Shown here piece by piece: positions 9,132-20,590 of a stretch of 64,000 bases of DNA. The stretch is from Aliidongia dinghuensis (lineage in GTDB: Bacteria > Pseudomonadota > Alphaproteobacteria > ATCC43930 > CGMCC-115725). The translations under genes and the position numbers were made by a program. The DNA lies in assembly GCF_014643535.1 (NCBI RefSeq), contig NZ_BMJQ01000004.1, positions 62,001-126,000 on the forward strand, in the 5' to 3' direction. How positions within the stretch are numbered: position 1 is the first letter of the stretch; every line of letters starts with the position of its first letter. The notes beneath the pieces were generated by a model that saw nothing but the letters and a program-made list of their open reading frames with translations, was not told the origin of the DNA and made no database searches.

Positions 9132-9500
9132 ATGCGTGTGATGGTGCTCGTGAAGGCGACCGAAGACAGCGAAAAGGGCTATTCCCCGGAGCCCTGGACG
9201 ATCCAGATGATGGAAGCGATGGGCAGATTCAATGACGAGCTGAGGAATGCCGGCATCCTGCTCATGGCCGACGGCCTCAAGCCCTCTTCGCACGGCAAGC
9301 GTGTTGCGTTCGATGGTCCCGGCCGCACGGTCATCGACGGGCCTTTCGCCGGGACCCGCGAGCTGGTCGCCGGCTTCTGGCTCTGGGAAGTCAAGGACAT
9401 GGACGAGGCGGTGGCCTGGGTGAAGCGCTGCCCCAATCCCATGCCGGGACAGAGCGAGATCGAAATCCGGCCGCTGTACGAGGTGGCTGATTTGCGATGA
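9132..9500 (+). CDS. YCII-related (DGPF) protein, second copy
   Basis: 122 residues beginning MRVMVLVKATEDSE, with the YCII signature TVIDGPFAGTRELVAGFWLWEVKD. ATG 9132 follows AAGGAGACAGGCG, a good ribosome binding site. It lies 112 bases after the ECF42 gene and is probably in the same unit. It is clearly diverged from the first YCII protein (different N-terminus and core), so the pair are ancient paralogues rather than a recent duplicate. No substrate can be inferred. Confidence 0.9.
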   Translation: MRVMVLVKATEDSEKGYSPEPWTIQMMEAMGRFNDELRNAGILLMADGLKPSSHGKRVAFDGPGRTVIDGPFAGTRELVAGFWLWEVKDMDEAVAWVKRCPNPMPGQSEIEIRPLYEVADLR

Positions 9501-9598
9501 GAAGCTGACGCCGCCGTCACTTTTGCGGGTTTATCGCCGCAGTCCAAAGGGCGCTGCGCACGGCCCGTGGGGCCGCGCGCGACCGTCGCCTCCAGTCG

Positions 9599-10258
9599 TT
9601 AGTCTGGCAGTGCCACCACCCGCAGATATGGCTTCAGCGTCTTCCAGCCGTTCGGGTATTTCTCGGCCGCCTGTTCATTCGACACCGACGTCGGAATGAT
9701 CACGTCGTCGCCGGGCTGCCAATTCACCGGCGTCGCCACCGTGTGCTTCGCGGTGAGCTGGCAGGAGTCGAGCAGGCGCAGCACCTCGTCGAAGTTGCGG
9801 CCGGTGCTCATCGGATAGGTCAGCATGGCCTTGACCTTCTTGTCCGGGCCGATCACGAAGACCGAGCGCACGGTGGCGTTGTCGGCCGCGGTGCGGCCCT
9901 CGGAGGTGGTGCCGGCGCCCTCGGGCAGCATGTCGTAGGCCATCGCCACCTTGAGCTCGGTATCGCCGATCATCGGGTAGTTGACGGCGTGCCCCTGAGT
10001 TTCCTCGATGTCCTGCGCCCACTTCGCGTGGTTGTCCACCGGGTCGACGCTGAGGCCGATGATCTTGGTGTTGCGCTTGTCGAACTCGGGCTTCAGCCCG
10101 GCCATGTAGCCGAGTTCGGTGGTGCAGACCGGGGTGAAGTCCTTCGGGTGGGAGAACAGGATCGCCCAGCTGTCACCGATCCACTGATGGAAGTCGATCG
10201 TTCCATGTGTCGTGTTCGCGGTGAAGTTCGGTGCTTCCGAGTTGATTCTCAACGACAT
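9599..10258 (-). CDS. 1-Cys peroxiredoxin, copy 2
   Basis: 219 residues starting MSLRINSEAPNF, nearly identical to the peroxiredoxin at 3991-4644 apart from about ten substitutions (for example Q to H, two E to D, I to V, P-A to T-S, F to Y) and two extra N-terminal residues. The peroxidatic Cys in PVCTTE is kept. The start at 10258 follows a strong GGAAGGAG; an open frame extends 32 codons upstream but has no such site. It converges with the second YCII gene and has its own leader, so it is probably regulated separately from copy 1. Confidence 0.95.
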   Translation of the reverse strand: MSLRINSEAPNFTANTTHGTIDFHQWIGDSWAILFSHPKDFTPVCTTELGYMAGLKPEFDKRNTKIIGLSVDPVDNHAKWAQDIEETQGHAVNYPMIGDTELKVAMAYDMLPEGAGTTSEGRTAADNATVRSVFVIGPDKKVKAMLTYPMSTGRNFDEVLRLLDSCQLTAKHTVATPVNWQPGDDVIIPTSVSNEQAAEKYPNGWKTLKPYLRVVALPD

Positions 10259-10617
10259 GTTCGTACTCCTTCCTTGGGGCAAGGCGCGATGGAGTTTCCC
10301 GCGGGAGACTCGGCTGAAACACGGCGTCCCGGCACGCATGGCATGAGCGGGCACGGACGCGATCTTAGGCCACCTGATATGGTCCGCGTATTGAAAACCG
10401 CTTCCCGGACAGCTTTACGCTCGGCGGATAGATCGTCCCGGCACGCTACCGCACGGCGCCGGCGTCGTCACCGTACGAGGGAGATCACGGGATACCATCG
10501 CCTCGATCACCCGTCTGACACTGCCTGGGTGCATACACCGGACAAGCAATTCAACGTTCTCGCTCCGGACTGATCCCTGCTCCGTGACGGTATTGGCCGC
10601 GGCCGGAGCACGGCGCC
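10259..10617. other. Intergenic region upstream of two divergent genes
   Basis: Contains the 5' region of peroxiredoxin copy 2 on the minus strand and leads to the RHH promoter on the plus strand. The open frames here have no recognisable protein pattern and I see no RNA gene or repeat. Confidence 0.5.
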
Positions 10618-10652
10618 TTGACATTTTCTAGTTTGCTAGCAATCTAGTATTT
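10618..10652 (+). promoter_or_regulatory. Promoter with overlapping CTAG palindrome operator, possibly leaderless
   Basis: A consensus -35 TTGACA (10618-10623) is followed after 17 bases by AATCTA (10641-10646), which places the start of transcription at about the ATG at 10653. CTAG occurs at 10628, 10636 and 10644, exactly 8 bp apart, forming a 20-bp palindrome with one mismatch per half. It covers the spacer and -10, where binding would block polymerase. No Shine-Dalgarno precedes the ATG. The natural binder is the RHH protein encoded immediately downstream. Confidence 0.7.
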
Positions 10653-10838
10653 ATGACGAACGAAGGCGTGAAGCAGTTCAACGTGTATCTGCCGGTCGGG
10701 CTGATCAGGCAGGTCAAGCATCACGCCATCGAGGCGGAGCTGTCCCTGTCGGCATTGGTCGCTGATGCGCTGCGTGCTTACCTCGACACCAACCAGAAGC
10801 AGCGACCGTCCGCCGGAAAGCCTGATAAGGAGACGTGA
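10653..10838 (+). CDS. Ribbon-helix-helix (CopG/MetJ-type) transcriptional regulator
   Basis: A 61-residue protein with the RHH pattern: a beta strand [19 protein letters not shown] followed by two helices [23 protein letters not shown] repressors bind as dimers to short repeats through the beta strand. The 8-bp-spaced CTAG palindrome overlapping its promoter suggests autoregulation. It is encoded one base before the VOC gene at 10840, so the two form an operon. It is not obviously an antitoxin, since the partner is an enzyme-like protein rather than a toxin. Confidence 0.85.
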   Translation: MTNEGVKQFNVYLPVGLIRQVKHHAIEAELSLSALVADALRAYLDTNQKQRPSAGKPDKET

Positions 10839-10839
10839 T

Positions 10840-11190
10840 ATGACGACCGATGGTATCGAAGCCGTCTTCCTGACGACCCATAACTGGGGCAAGGCCGCCA
10901 AGTTCTTCCAGGCGCTGGGCTTTAATCTCGAATTCGAGACCGACCACAACTCGGGCCAGCTCCGCAGCGGCGACGGCCCCTATCTCTTCATCGCGGAGGT
11001 TCCGGCCAGCGAGACGCCCGAGGCGCATGTCGTGCTCAAGGTGCCCGACGCGGACGCGTTCCGGCCTGAGGCCATCGTCGATGTGATGACGCCGTTCCAG
11101 GACACCCATTGGGGAACAAGGGAGATGACCGTCCGGGATCCCGACGGGCGCATCTGGCGGCTCCAGGCCCCGGCCAAGGCGCACAAGTGA
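10840..11190 (+). CDS. Glyoxalase/bleomycin-resistance (VOC) superfamily protein
   Basis: 116 residues with the paired beta-alpha-beta-beta-beta modules of the VOC fold (GIEAVFLTTHNWGKAAKFFQALGFNLEFE, ending VRDPDGRIWRLQAP). It starts at ATG 10840, one base after the RHH stop and after an AAGGAG. It has HVVLKV and a terminal DPDG, but the usual first metal histidine is not evident, so a metal-independent binding role is possible. The operon position suggests the RHH protein controls it. Confidence 0.85.
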   Translation: MTTDGIEAVFLTTHNWGKAAKFFQALGFNLEFETDHNSGQLRSGDGPYLFIAEVPASETPEAHVVLKVPDADAFRPEAIVDVMTPFQDTHWGTREMTVRDPDGRIWRLQAPAKAHK

Positions 11191-11200
11191 GTTTGCGATC

Positions 11201-12067
11201 TTGAACGACCGGCAAGACGGGGCGCCGGACAGCACGGCGGCGCGGGTCGCCTTGTGGCGCGCCCTGCATGTCGAGATCGATCCGCCGCCGCATGTGCTGG
11301 AAGACGAGAACGGACTCAAGTTGCTGGCCCCGGACGAGGGCTGGCGCCGCCGCGGGGACATGGACCCTGGGTTCACGCGGCCGTTCCGCGCTTCCATCGT
11401 GGCGCGCGCTCGCTTTATCGAGGACCTTGTCGTGGAACAGGCCGGCCGCGGCCTCAGCCAGTATGTCATCCTCGGCGCCGGCCTCGACAGCTTCGCCCAG
11501 CGCAGGCCGGAGATCGCATCCCGTCTGAGCGTGTTCGAGATCGACCGGGCTGGTCCTCAGGCTTGGAAGCGCCGGCGCCTGATTGAACTCGGCTTCGGTG
11601 TTCCGGACTGGCTGCGTTTCGTGCCGGTCGATTTCGAGGCAGGCGAGGCCTGGCGGGATCGGCTCGTGACGGCTGGCTTCGATGAGAGCAAGCCGGCGAT
11701 CGTGGTCTCCACAGGTGTCAGCATGTATCTCACCAAGGAGGCGAACGCAGCCACGCTGCGCCAGGTCGCAGCACTCGCCCCGGGATCGACGCTCGCCATG
11801 ACGTTCCTGCTTCCGCTGGAACTGGCGGACCCCGAGGTCCGTCCCGGGCTCGAGATGGCGGAAAAAGGCGCGCGGGCAAGCGGCACGCCGTTCCTCAGTT
11901 TCTTCACGTCGCCGGAGATTATGGCGCTGGCCCGTCAAGCCGGGTTTCGGGAAGTACGGCATGTTTCGGCGGCCGATCTGACGCAGCGCTACTTCGGGGG
12001 GCGGGCAGATGGCCTTCGCCCGCCGGATAACGCTGAGGAACTCCTGGTCGCAACGACGGGGCGATGA
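11201..12067 (+). CDS. Class I SAM-dependent methyltransferase, leucine carboxyl methyltransferase-like
   Basis: 288 residues. The SAM site is the motif VILGAGLDSFAQRRP near residue 88, followed by an acidic VFEIDRAGPQAWKRRR and a VVSTGVSMYLTKEANAATLRQV segment, matching the LCM-type (PF04072) small-molecule O-methyltransferases. The only upstream start in a good position is TTG 11201, ten bases after the VOC stop. Substrate unknown. It is probably the last gene of the RHH-VOC-methyltransferase unit. Confidence 0.85.
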   Translation: MNDRQDGAPDSTAARVALWRALHVEIDPPPHVLEDENGLKLLAPDEGWRRRGDMDPGFTRPFRASIVARARFIEDLVVEQAGRGLSQYVILGAGLDSFAQRRPEIASRLSVFEIDRAGPQAWKRRRLIELGFGVPDWLRFVPVDFEAGEAWRDRLVTAGFDESKPAIVVSTGVSMYLTKEANAATLRQVAALAPGSTLAMTFLLPLELADPEVRPGLEMAEKGARASGTPFLSFFTSPEIMALARQAGFREVRHVSAADLTQRYFGGRADGLRPPDNAEELLVATTGR

Positions 12068-12112
12068 CGGCGCTCCACCGACTCGGCCTTGACCTCACGC
12101 ACCATCGTGCTA

Positions 12113-12127
12113 GAACAAAGAGTGAAC
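12113..12127 (+). promoter_or_regulatory. LexA (SOS) box, alphaproteobacterial type
   Basis: The sequence GAAC-AAAGAGT-GAAC fits the direct-repeat GAAC-N7-GAAC operator of alphaproteobacterial LexA. It sits just before imuA, which is a classic LexA target. The box is inside the longest open frame, which argues that translation starts downstream of it. Confidence 0.85.
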
Positions 12128-12145
12128 AAGCGTGATGGTGATGCT

Positions 12146-12991
12146 GTGGCGACCCTTGTGCAGTTCGGCGGCAAGAAGCAGGCGGCCTTGGTGGCGCTTC
12201 GGGCGGCCCTGCGCCGGCTCGAAGGGCCGGGGCGGGCCGCGGCGGGCGTGGTGCCGACCGGGTTCGACGCGATCGACCGGGCCTTGCCGGACGGCGGGCT
12301 CGCGCGGGGCGCGCTGCACGAAATCGTGGCGGACGAGGCGGATCAGGCGGCGGCGAGCGGCTTTCTCGCTCGCCTGCTGGCCGGGCTCGGCGCAGCGGGG
12401 CCGGTGCTCTGGTGCCTGGCCGACCCGGATCTCTACGGACCAGGGCTGGCGCGGCTGGGCCTGGCGCCGGGCCGGCTGATCCTGGCGCGCGCCCGGCGTG
12501 ACGCGGACCTGCTTTGGGCCATGGAGGAGGGGTTGAAGACGCCGGGCCTGGCCGCCGTGCTGGGCGAGCCTCACGGGCTGGACTTGACGGCGAGCCGCCG
12601 GCTGCAGCTTGCGGCCGAGAGCACCGGCGGCGTGGGCCTGGTGCTGCGCCGGGCTCAAGCCGCTGACGCGGACCAACGTGGTAAGGCGACGGCCGCGGTT
12701 ACGCGCTGGCGCGTGGCATCGGCGCCGAGCCTGGCCGATCTGCCAAATCTGGATCTGCCAGGCCTCGCCGTGCCGCGCGATTTCGGCCTGATGCGCGGCC
12801 GCTGGCGGGTGAGCCTGGAGCGCTGCCGTGGTGCCGTCCCGATCTATGACGGTGTCTCCGGGGACGGCAGCTATGGCGAATGGCTGGTGGAGGAGACGGA
12901 TGCGACGAGTGCTGTCGCTGTGGCTCAGCAATTGGGCGACCGATCGGGTGCATCGCCGGCGGCGGTTCGAGCGGTCCGGCGCGTCGGTTGA
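12146..12991 (+). CDS. imuA: ImuA, RecA-like mutasome accessory protein
   Basis: About 281 residues of the ImuA/SulA-RecA-like family: PTGFDAIDRALPDGGLARGALHEIV near the start is the diagnostic opening, followed by a RecA-type core (GPVLWCLADPDLYGPGLARLGL, then GLAAVLGE). It recruits the ImuB-DnaE2 translesion polymerase. The LexA box at 12113-12127 lies in the extended frame, so the start is probably GTG 12146 (or GTG 12158) rather than upstream TTG 12089. The 3' end overlaps imuB by 92 bases. Induction by DNA damage is expected. Confidence 0.9.
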   Translation: MATLVQFGGKKQAALVALRAALRRLEGPGRAAAGVVPTGFDAIDRALPDGGLARGALHEIVADEADQAAASGFLARLLAGLGAAGPVLWCLADPDLYGPGLARLGLAPGRLILARARRDADLLWAMEEGLKTPGLAAVLGEPHGLDLTASRRLQLAAESTGGVGLVLRRAQAADADQRGKATAAVTRWRVASAPSLADLPNLDLPGLAVPRDFGLMRGRWRVSLERCRGAVPIYDGVSGDGSYGEWLVEETDATSAVAVAQQLGDRSGASPAAVRAVRRVG

Positions 12992-14488
12992 GGCGTCGCC
13001 CGCCGATCGGCTGCCGCTCGTCACCGTTGCCGATCTCGCCGGCCGGCGCGTGCTGGCCGCGGTCGATCCGGCGGCGGCGCTTGCGGGCCTCACGCCCGGC
13101 ATGAGCCTCGCCGACGCGCGGGCGCGCGTGCCCGATCTCAGCCTGGTCGATGCCGATCCCGAGGGCGACGCCCTGGCGCTCGCCCGGTTCGCCGATTGGT
13201 GCGGCCGCTACAGCCCCTGGACCGCGGTCGACGGCGCGGACGGCGTCTGGATCGACGTGACCGGTTCAGTGCCGCTGTTCGAGAGCGAGGCGGCGCTCGC
13301 CCGCGACCTGGTGGCGCGCGCCGCGCGGCTGGGCTTTGCCGCGCGTGCCGCCGTCGCCGATACGCCTGGGGCGGCCTGGGCCGTGGCGCGCTACGGCGCG
13401 CTCGCAGAGGGCGTGCGCATCCTGATGCCCGGTGAAGCGCGGCCCGGTGAGGCGCGGGGGGTGCTGGCCGATCTGCCGGTCGCCGGGCTGCGCTTGGCCG
13501 GCGAGATCGTCGCGGACCTGAAGCGGCTTGGCCTGAAGCGGATCGGCGATCTCTACGGCATGGCGCGGGCACCCTTGGCACCCCGGTTCGGCGAGGCGGT
13601 GGCGCGCCGGCTCGACCAGGCGCTGGGCCTCGTCGAGGAGCCGATCTCGCCGCGCCAGCCGACCCAGCCGCGCCTGGTCCGGCGCGTCCTGGCCGAACCG
13701 ATTTCGACGGCCGAGGCGATCGAGCACGGCCTCACCCAGCTCATGGCCTTGCTGTGCCGCCGGCTCGAGACGGAGGGGCTGGGTGCCCGCCGGATCGAGC
13801 TCGCCTGCTACCGCGTCGATGCCCAGGTCGAGCGTATTACGATCGGCACCAGCGAGCCCAGCCATGCGCCGGCGCATCTCGCCCGCCTGCTCGCGGAGAA
13901 GATCGGCACGATCGCGCCCGGCTTCGGCATCGAGCTGATGCAGCTCGAGGCGCATGCGGTCGAGGCCATGGCGCCGCGGCAGCAGGGGCTCGACGCGCGG
14001 GCCGATCAAGGCGCCGTGGCGCCGCTGGTCGACCGCCTCGCCAACCGGCTCGGCGCCCGCAATGTGCTGGGCTTGGTCCCCGTGGACAGCCACCTGCCGG
14101 AGCGGGCGGCGCGCCTGGTTTCGCTGCTCGACGGCCGGTCCCGGCAGCCCGGCGGCAAACAACCGGATTGGACGAGCCGGCAGCCGCGGCCGATCCGGCT
14201 CCTGGCCCATCCCGACCCGATCGAGGTCATGGCGCCGGTGCCGGACGATCCGCCGCTGATGTTCCGCTGGCGCCGGGTGCCGCACCGCGTGCGCCGGGCC
14301 GAGGGGCCGGAGCGCATCGCGCTCGAATGGTGGCATGAGCCGCCAATAGGGGCCGAGGGAGCCGGCACGGACGGCATCCGCGACTATTACCGGGTCGAGG
14401 ACGAGGCGGGCCGGCGCTTCTGGCTCTATCGCCGCGGCCTCTATCGGCCGGAGGTCCCGCCCGCCTGGTTCCTGCATGGGTTCTTCCC

Positions 14489-14492
<4 letters not shown>
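12900..14492 (+). CDS. imuB: ImuB, Y-family polymerase-like protein lacking the catalytic motif
   Basis: 530 residues. It begins MRRVLSLWLSNWATDR, where active Y-family polymerases carry an Asp in the first strand; here it is W-L-S, as expected for ImuB, a non-catalytic hub linking ImuA, DnaE2 and the beta clamp. The palm/finger region (VTVADLAGRRVLAAVDPAAA) and little-finger region are recognisable. ATG 12900 follows GGAGGAGACGG. The stop overlaps the dnaE2 start (ATGA). Confidence 0.93.
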
Positions 14493-17755
<3,263 letters not shown>

Positions 17756-17861
17756 AAGTGGTGATGATTCTCGGAAGACCGCGGAACCGAATGCGCTAGC
17801 CCCTTGTTGAGAAAGAGTAGGCATGGGCCCAAAGCCCAGTCCGGCAACGGGAGTGAACTCG

Positions 17862-18284
17862 ATGAACAAGCTGATGATGACCGTCGCGTCGCTCGCCCTG
17901 ATCGGCATCGCGAGCCCGGTCCTCGCTCAATCGACGAGCAATGGCCCGGCCGCGACGCCGCCGAGCGCCACTTCTCCTGCCACCCTTCCGTCCACCAGCC
18001 CCGCGCCCAGCGTGACGCCGCCGAGCAGTTCCTCGAGCGACATGCCGCAGGATACGGGGTCGATGAACTCCAAGGGCAGCACTTCGGCAGTCTCGCCGGC
18101 GCAAAGCGATACGCAGCCGAGTGCTGACACGGGCAGCGCGCCGTCCAGCCAGAAGGCGACGCACAAGACCCATCATGCGAAGCCGACGGGCAGTTCCAAG
18201 ACGTCGGGCAGCAAGAGCACTGATCACGACGCCGACATGCTCAACCAGCAAGAGCTGGGCAAGATCCAGTCGCCGAAGTCCTGA
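17862..18284 (+). CDS. Small secreted Ser/Pro/Thr-rich protein
   Basis: 140 residues with a clear signal peptide (MNKLMMTVASLALIGIASPVLAQ, cleavage after A-Q) and a low-complexity body rich in Ser, Thr, Pro and Ala, with a Lys/His-rich patch (ATHKTHHAKP). It has no known domain. The start ATG 17862 follows GGGAGTG; an upstream in-frame ATG at 17823 would leave a poor signal peptide. It is probably a disordered periplasmic or cell-surface protein. Two tandem hairpins follow it. Confidence 0.75.
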   Translation: MNKLMMTVASLALIGIASPVLAQSTSNGPAATPPSATSPATLPSTSPAPSVTPPSSSSSDMPQDTGSMNSKGSTSAVSPAQSDTQPSADTGSAPSSQKATHKTHHAKPTGSSKTSGSKSTDHDADMLNQQELGKIQSPKS

Positions 18285-18310
18285 TCGGTCCTGGATATCC
18301 TTCGTGGAAC

Positions 18311-18336
18311 GGGGGCGGGTTCGAGAGTCCGCCCCG
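18311..18336 (+). other. Hairpin, upstream twin of the following terminator
   Basis: GGGGCGG and CCGCCCC pair around a GTTCGAGAGT loop. It closely matches the hairpin at 18354-18377 but lacks a T-run, so it looks like a duplicate. Confidence 0.5.
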
Positions 18337-18353
18337 TCGTTCCGCGATGGAGC

Positions 18354-18385
18354 AGGGCGGGTTCGAGAGCCCGCCCTGTCTTTTT
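18354..18385 (+). terminator. Rho-independent terminator
   Basis: An 8-bp perfect stem (AGGGCGGG and CCCGCCCT) with loop TTCGAGAG is followed by GTCTTTTT. It ends the transcript of the small secreted protein. Two short repeats of TTTTTGATAGAT follow. Confidence 0.8.
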
Positions 18386-18491
18386 GATAGATTGGCTTTT
18401 TGATAGATCGGCTTTTTTGCAAGCCGCTTGTTTTGACGCGCCACGCCGTGCGTGACACCCTGCCGTCGATTTAGCGGGCAGGAGGGGTATC

Positions 18492-19883
18492 ATGGTGACG
18501 CGGGAAGATGTGCTCGATCGGGCATCGGCACGGTTCGACAACGGGACCTTCCTGGCGGCGCTTGCCCGCCGGGTCGCCGTGCCGACCGAGAGCCAGGAGC
18601 CGCGCGGTGCGCGGCATCTTGCGGACTACCTGACCCACGAAATCCGGCCGACGTTCGAGACGCTCGGCGGCCAGTTCCATGTCTTCGACAATCCCGTGGC
18701 TGGCGGCCCGCCGATCGGCGTCGGCCGACTCGACGAGGATCCGGCGTTGCCGACCGTGCTCGTCTATGGCCATGGCGACACCGTGCGCGGCCAGGAGGGT
18801 CAATGGGCTGAGGGGCGCGATCCCTGGCGGCTCGAGCGCGTGGGCGATCGGATCTATGGCCGCGGCGTCGCCGACAACAAGGGGCAGCACTCGGTCAATC
18901 TCGCGGCCCTCCAGACGGTGCGCGAGACGCGCGGGCGCTTGGGGTTCAACCTGCGCTTCCTCCTGGAAATGGCCGAAGAGGTCGGCTCCACGGGCCTGCG
19001 CGAATTCTGCGAGGCCGAGCGCGACCTGCTCACGGCCGACTTGCTGATCGCGTCCGATGGGCCGCGGCTCGAGATCCACCGGCCGACCGTGTTCATGGGC
19101 GCGCGCGGCGCGCTCAATTTCGACCTGTCGCTCGAGTTGCGCGCGGGCGGGCATCATTCCGGCAACTGGGGCGGCTTGCTCGCCAACCCGGCGATCCGGC
19201 TGATGCATGCGATCGCGAGCCTGGTCGGTCCGACCGGCGCCATCCTGGTGCCGGAGCTGAAGCCGGCGCAAATTCCGGAGAATGTGCGCGCCTGCCTCCG
19301 CGGCCTCGCCGTCGACGGCGGCCCGGACGCGCCGGAGATCGATCCCGGCTGGGGCGAGCCCGGCCTGACGACGGCCGAAAAAGTGTTCGCCTGGAACACG
19401 TTCGAGGTCCTGGCGATGACGGCGGGCAATCCTGCGGCACCGGTCAACGCCATTCCGCCCTCGGCGCGGGCGCATTGCCAGATCCGCTTCACGGTCGACC
19501 GGGACGCGTCGACCTTCCTGCCGGCGATCCGGCGCCACCTGGTGGCCGCCGGCTTCGGCGATGTGGTGGTGACGCCGGCCGAGAAGGGCTATTTCAACGC
19601 GACCCGGCTCGATCCGGATCACCCGGTCGCGCAATGGGCGGTCCGCTCGGTCGAGCGCACGGTCGGGCAGGCGCCGGCCGTGCTGCCCAATCTCGGCGGC
19701 TCGCTGCCGAACGACCTCTTTGCCCGGCTGCTCGGCATGCCGACGATCTGGGTCCCGCATTCCTACGCCGGTTGCAGCCAGCATGCGCCGAACGAGCACG
19801 GGCTGGCGCCGGTGCTGCGCGAGGGCCTGCGCGTCATGACCGGCCTGTTCTGGGACCTGGGCGAGGCGCCGCCGGCGCTCTGA
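18492..19883 (+). CDS. M20 family metallopeptidase / amidohydrolase
   Basis: 463 residues of the ArgE/DapE/CPG2/ACY1 (M20) family, which uses two zinc ions to cleave peptide or N-acyl bonds. Visible ligands are the His in [10 protein letters not shown], the Asp in RGVADNKG, the catalytic Glu pair in EMAEEVGS, a later Asp in IASDGP and a terminal His in WVPHSYAGC. The lid/dimer domain sits in the middle. ATG 18492 follows AGGAGGGG. The stop overlaps the arfB start (TGATG). Substrate not predictable. Confidence 0.92.
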   Translation: MVTREDVLDRASARFDNGTFLAALARRVAVPTESQEPRGARHLADYLTHEIRPTFETLGGQFHVFDNPVAGGPPIGVGRLDEDPALPTVLVYGHGDTVRGQEGQWAEGRDPWRLERVGDRIYGRGVADNKGQHSVNLAALQTVRETRGRLGFNLRFLLEMAEEVGSTGLREFCEAERDLLTADLLIASDGPRLEIHRPTVFMGARGALNFDLSLELRAGGHHSGNWGGLLANPAIRLMHAIASLVGPTGAILVPELKPAQIPENVRACLRGLAVDGGPDAPEIDPGWGEPGLTTAEKVFAWNTFEVLAMTAGNPAAPVNAIPPSARAHCQIRFTVDRDASTFLPAIRRHLVAAGFGDVVVTPAEKGYFNATRLDPDHPVAQWAVRSVERTVGQAPAVLPNLGGSLPNDLFARLLGMPTIWVPHSYAGCSQHAPNEHGLAPVLREGLRVMTGLFWDLGEAPPAL

Positions 19884-20302
19884 TGATCCAGATCACGCGC
19901 AGCATCGCGATCGACGAGCGCGAGCTCGAGGAGAGCTTCGTGCGCGCCTCGGGGCCCGGCGGCCAGAACGTCAACAAGGTTTCGACCGCGGTCGAGCTGC
20001 GCTGGAACGTGGCACGCTCGCCGGCCTTGAGCGAACCGGTTCGGGCGCGGCTTGCTGAGCTCGCCGGCCGGCGCCTGACCCAAGACGGCGTGCTGGTCAT
20101 CGAGGCCGACCGGTTCCGCTCCCAGGAACGAAACCGCCAGGATGCGCTCGACCGCCTGATCGCCCTTGTGCGCCAGGCGGCGGTGCCGCCGGTGCCGCGC
20201 CGGCCGACCCGCCCGACGCTCGGCAGCAAGCAGCGCCGGCTTGACGCCAAGGGCCGCCGCTCCAATCTCAAGAGGGACCGCGCGAACCGGGGCGACGAAT
20301 AA
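19883..20302 (+). CDS. arfB: ArfB, stop-codon-independent peptidyl-tRNA hydrolase for ribosome rescue
   Basis: 139 residues, normal for ArfB/YaeJ (ICT1-like). It has the catalytic GGQ loop in ASGPGGQNVNKV near residue 25 and the basic C-terminal tail (KQRRLDAKGRRSNLKRDR) that enters the empty mRNA channel of stalled ribosomes. ATG 19883 overlaps the M20 stop codon, indicating coupled translation. Confidence 0.95.
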   Translation: MIQITRSIAIDERELEESFVRASGPGGQNVNKVSTAVELRWNVARSPALSEPVRARLAELAGRRLTQDGVLVIEADRFRSQERNRQDALDRLIALVRQAAVPPVPRRPTRPTLGSKQRRLDAKGRRSNLKRDRANRGDE

Positions 20303-20334
20303 CCCGGATTCCGTGCGGCGGACGGAGAGCCACG

Positions 20335-20589
20335 ATGGCAGCGACATGGTTTCGGCGGAAACGCTTCGGCTATGGGGCGACCCCGGCCAGTTGGCAAGGC
20401 TGGCTCGCGACGGCTGTCCTGATCCTGCTGGTGGCCGTGCCGTACAGCGTCTACGTCGCACTCGTCGGGCAAGAGGCTGCCGCCCCCGTGCGGATCGGTG
20501 TCGATGTGGCGCTGATCGCGGGCTACGTCCTGCTGGCGCATCGCAAGACCGAGGGCGGCTGGCGCTGGCAATGGGGCCAGCGCCGCTGA
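20335..20589 (+). CDS. Small membrane protein of unknown function
   Basis: 84 residues with two likely membrane segments (WLATAVLILLVAVPYSVYVAL and RIGVDVALIAGYVLLA) and a basic, aromatic C-terminus (GGWRWQWGQRR). ATG 20335 follows CGGAGAGC. It lies 32 bases after arfB and converges with the DUF4239-like gene. No family recognised. Confidence 0.6.
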   Translation: MAATWFRRKRFGYGATPASWQGWLATAVLILLVAVPYSVYVALVGQEAAAPVRIGVDVALIAGYVLLAHRKTEGGWRWQWGQRR

Positions 20590-20590
20590 G

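Noticed and set aside
10415..10624. A 69-codon minus-strand frame in the intergenic region
   Set aside because: No ribosome site, no recognisable pattern, and it overlaps the RHH promoter.
10653..11190. Toxin-antitoxin pair (RHH plus downstream gene)
   Set aside because: The downstream protein is a VOC-fold enzyme-like protein, not a RelE/ParE/PIN-type toxin.
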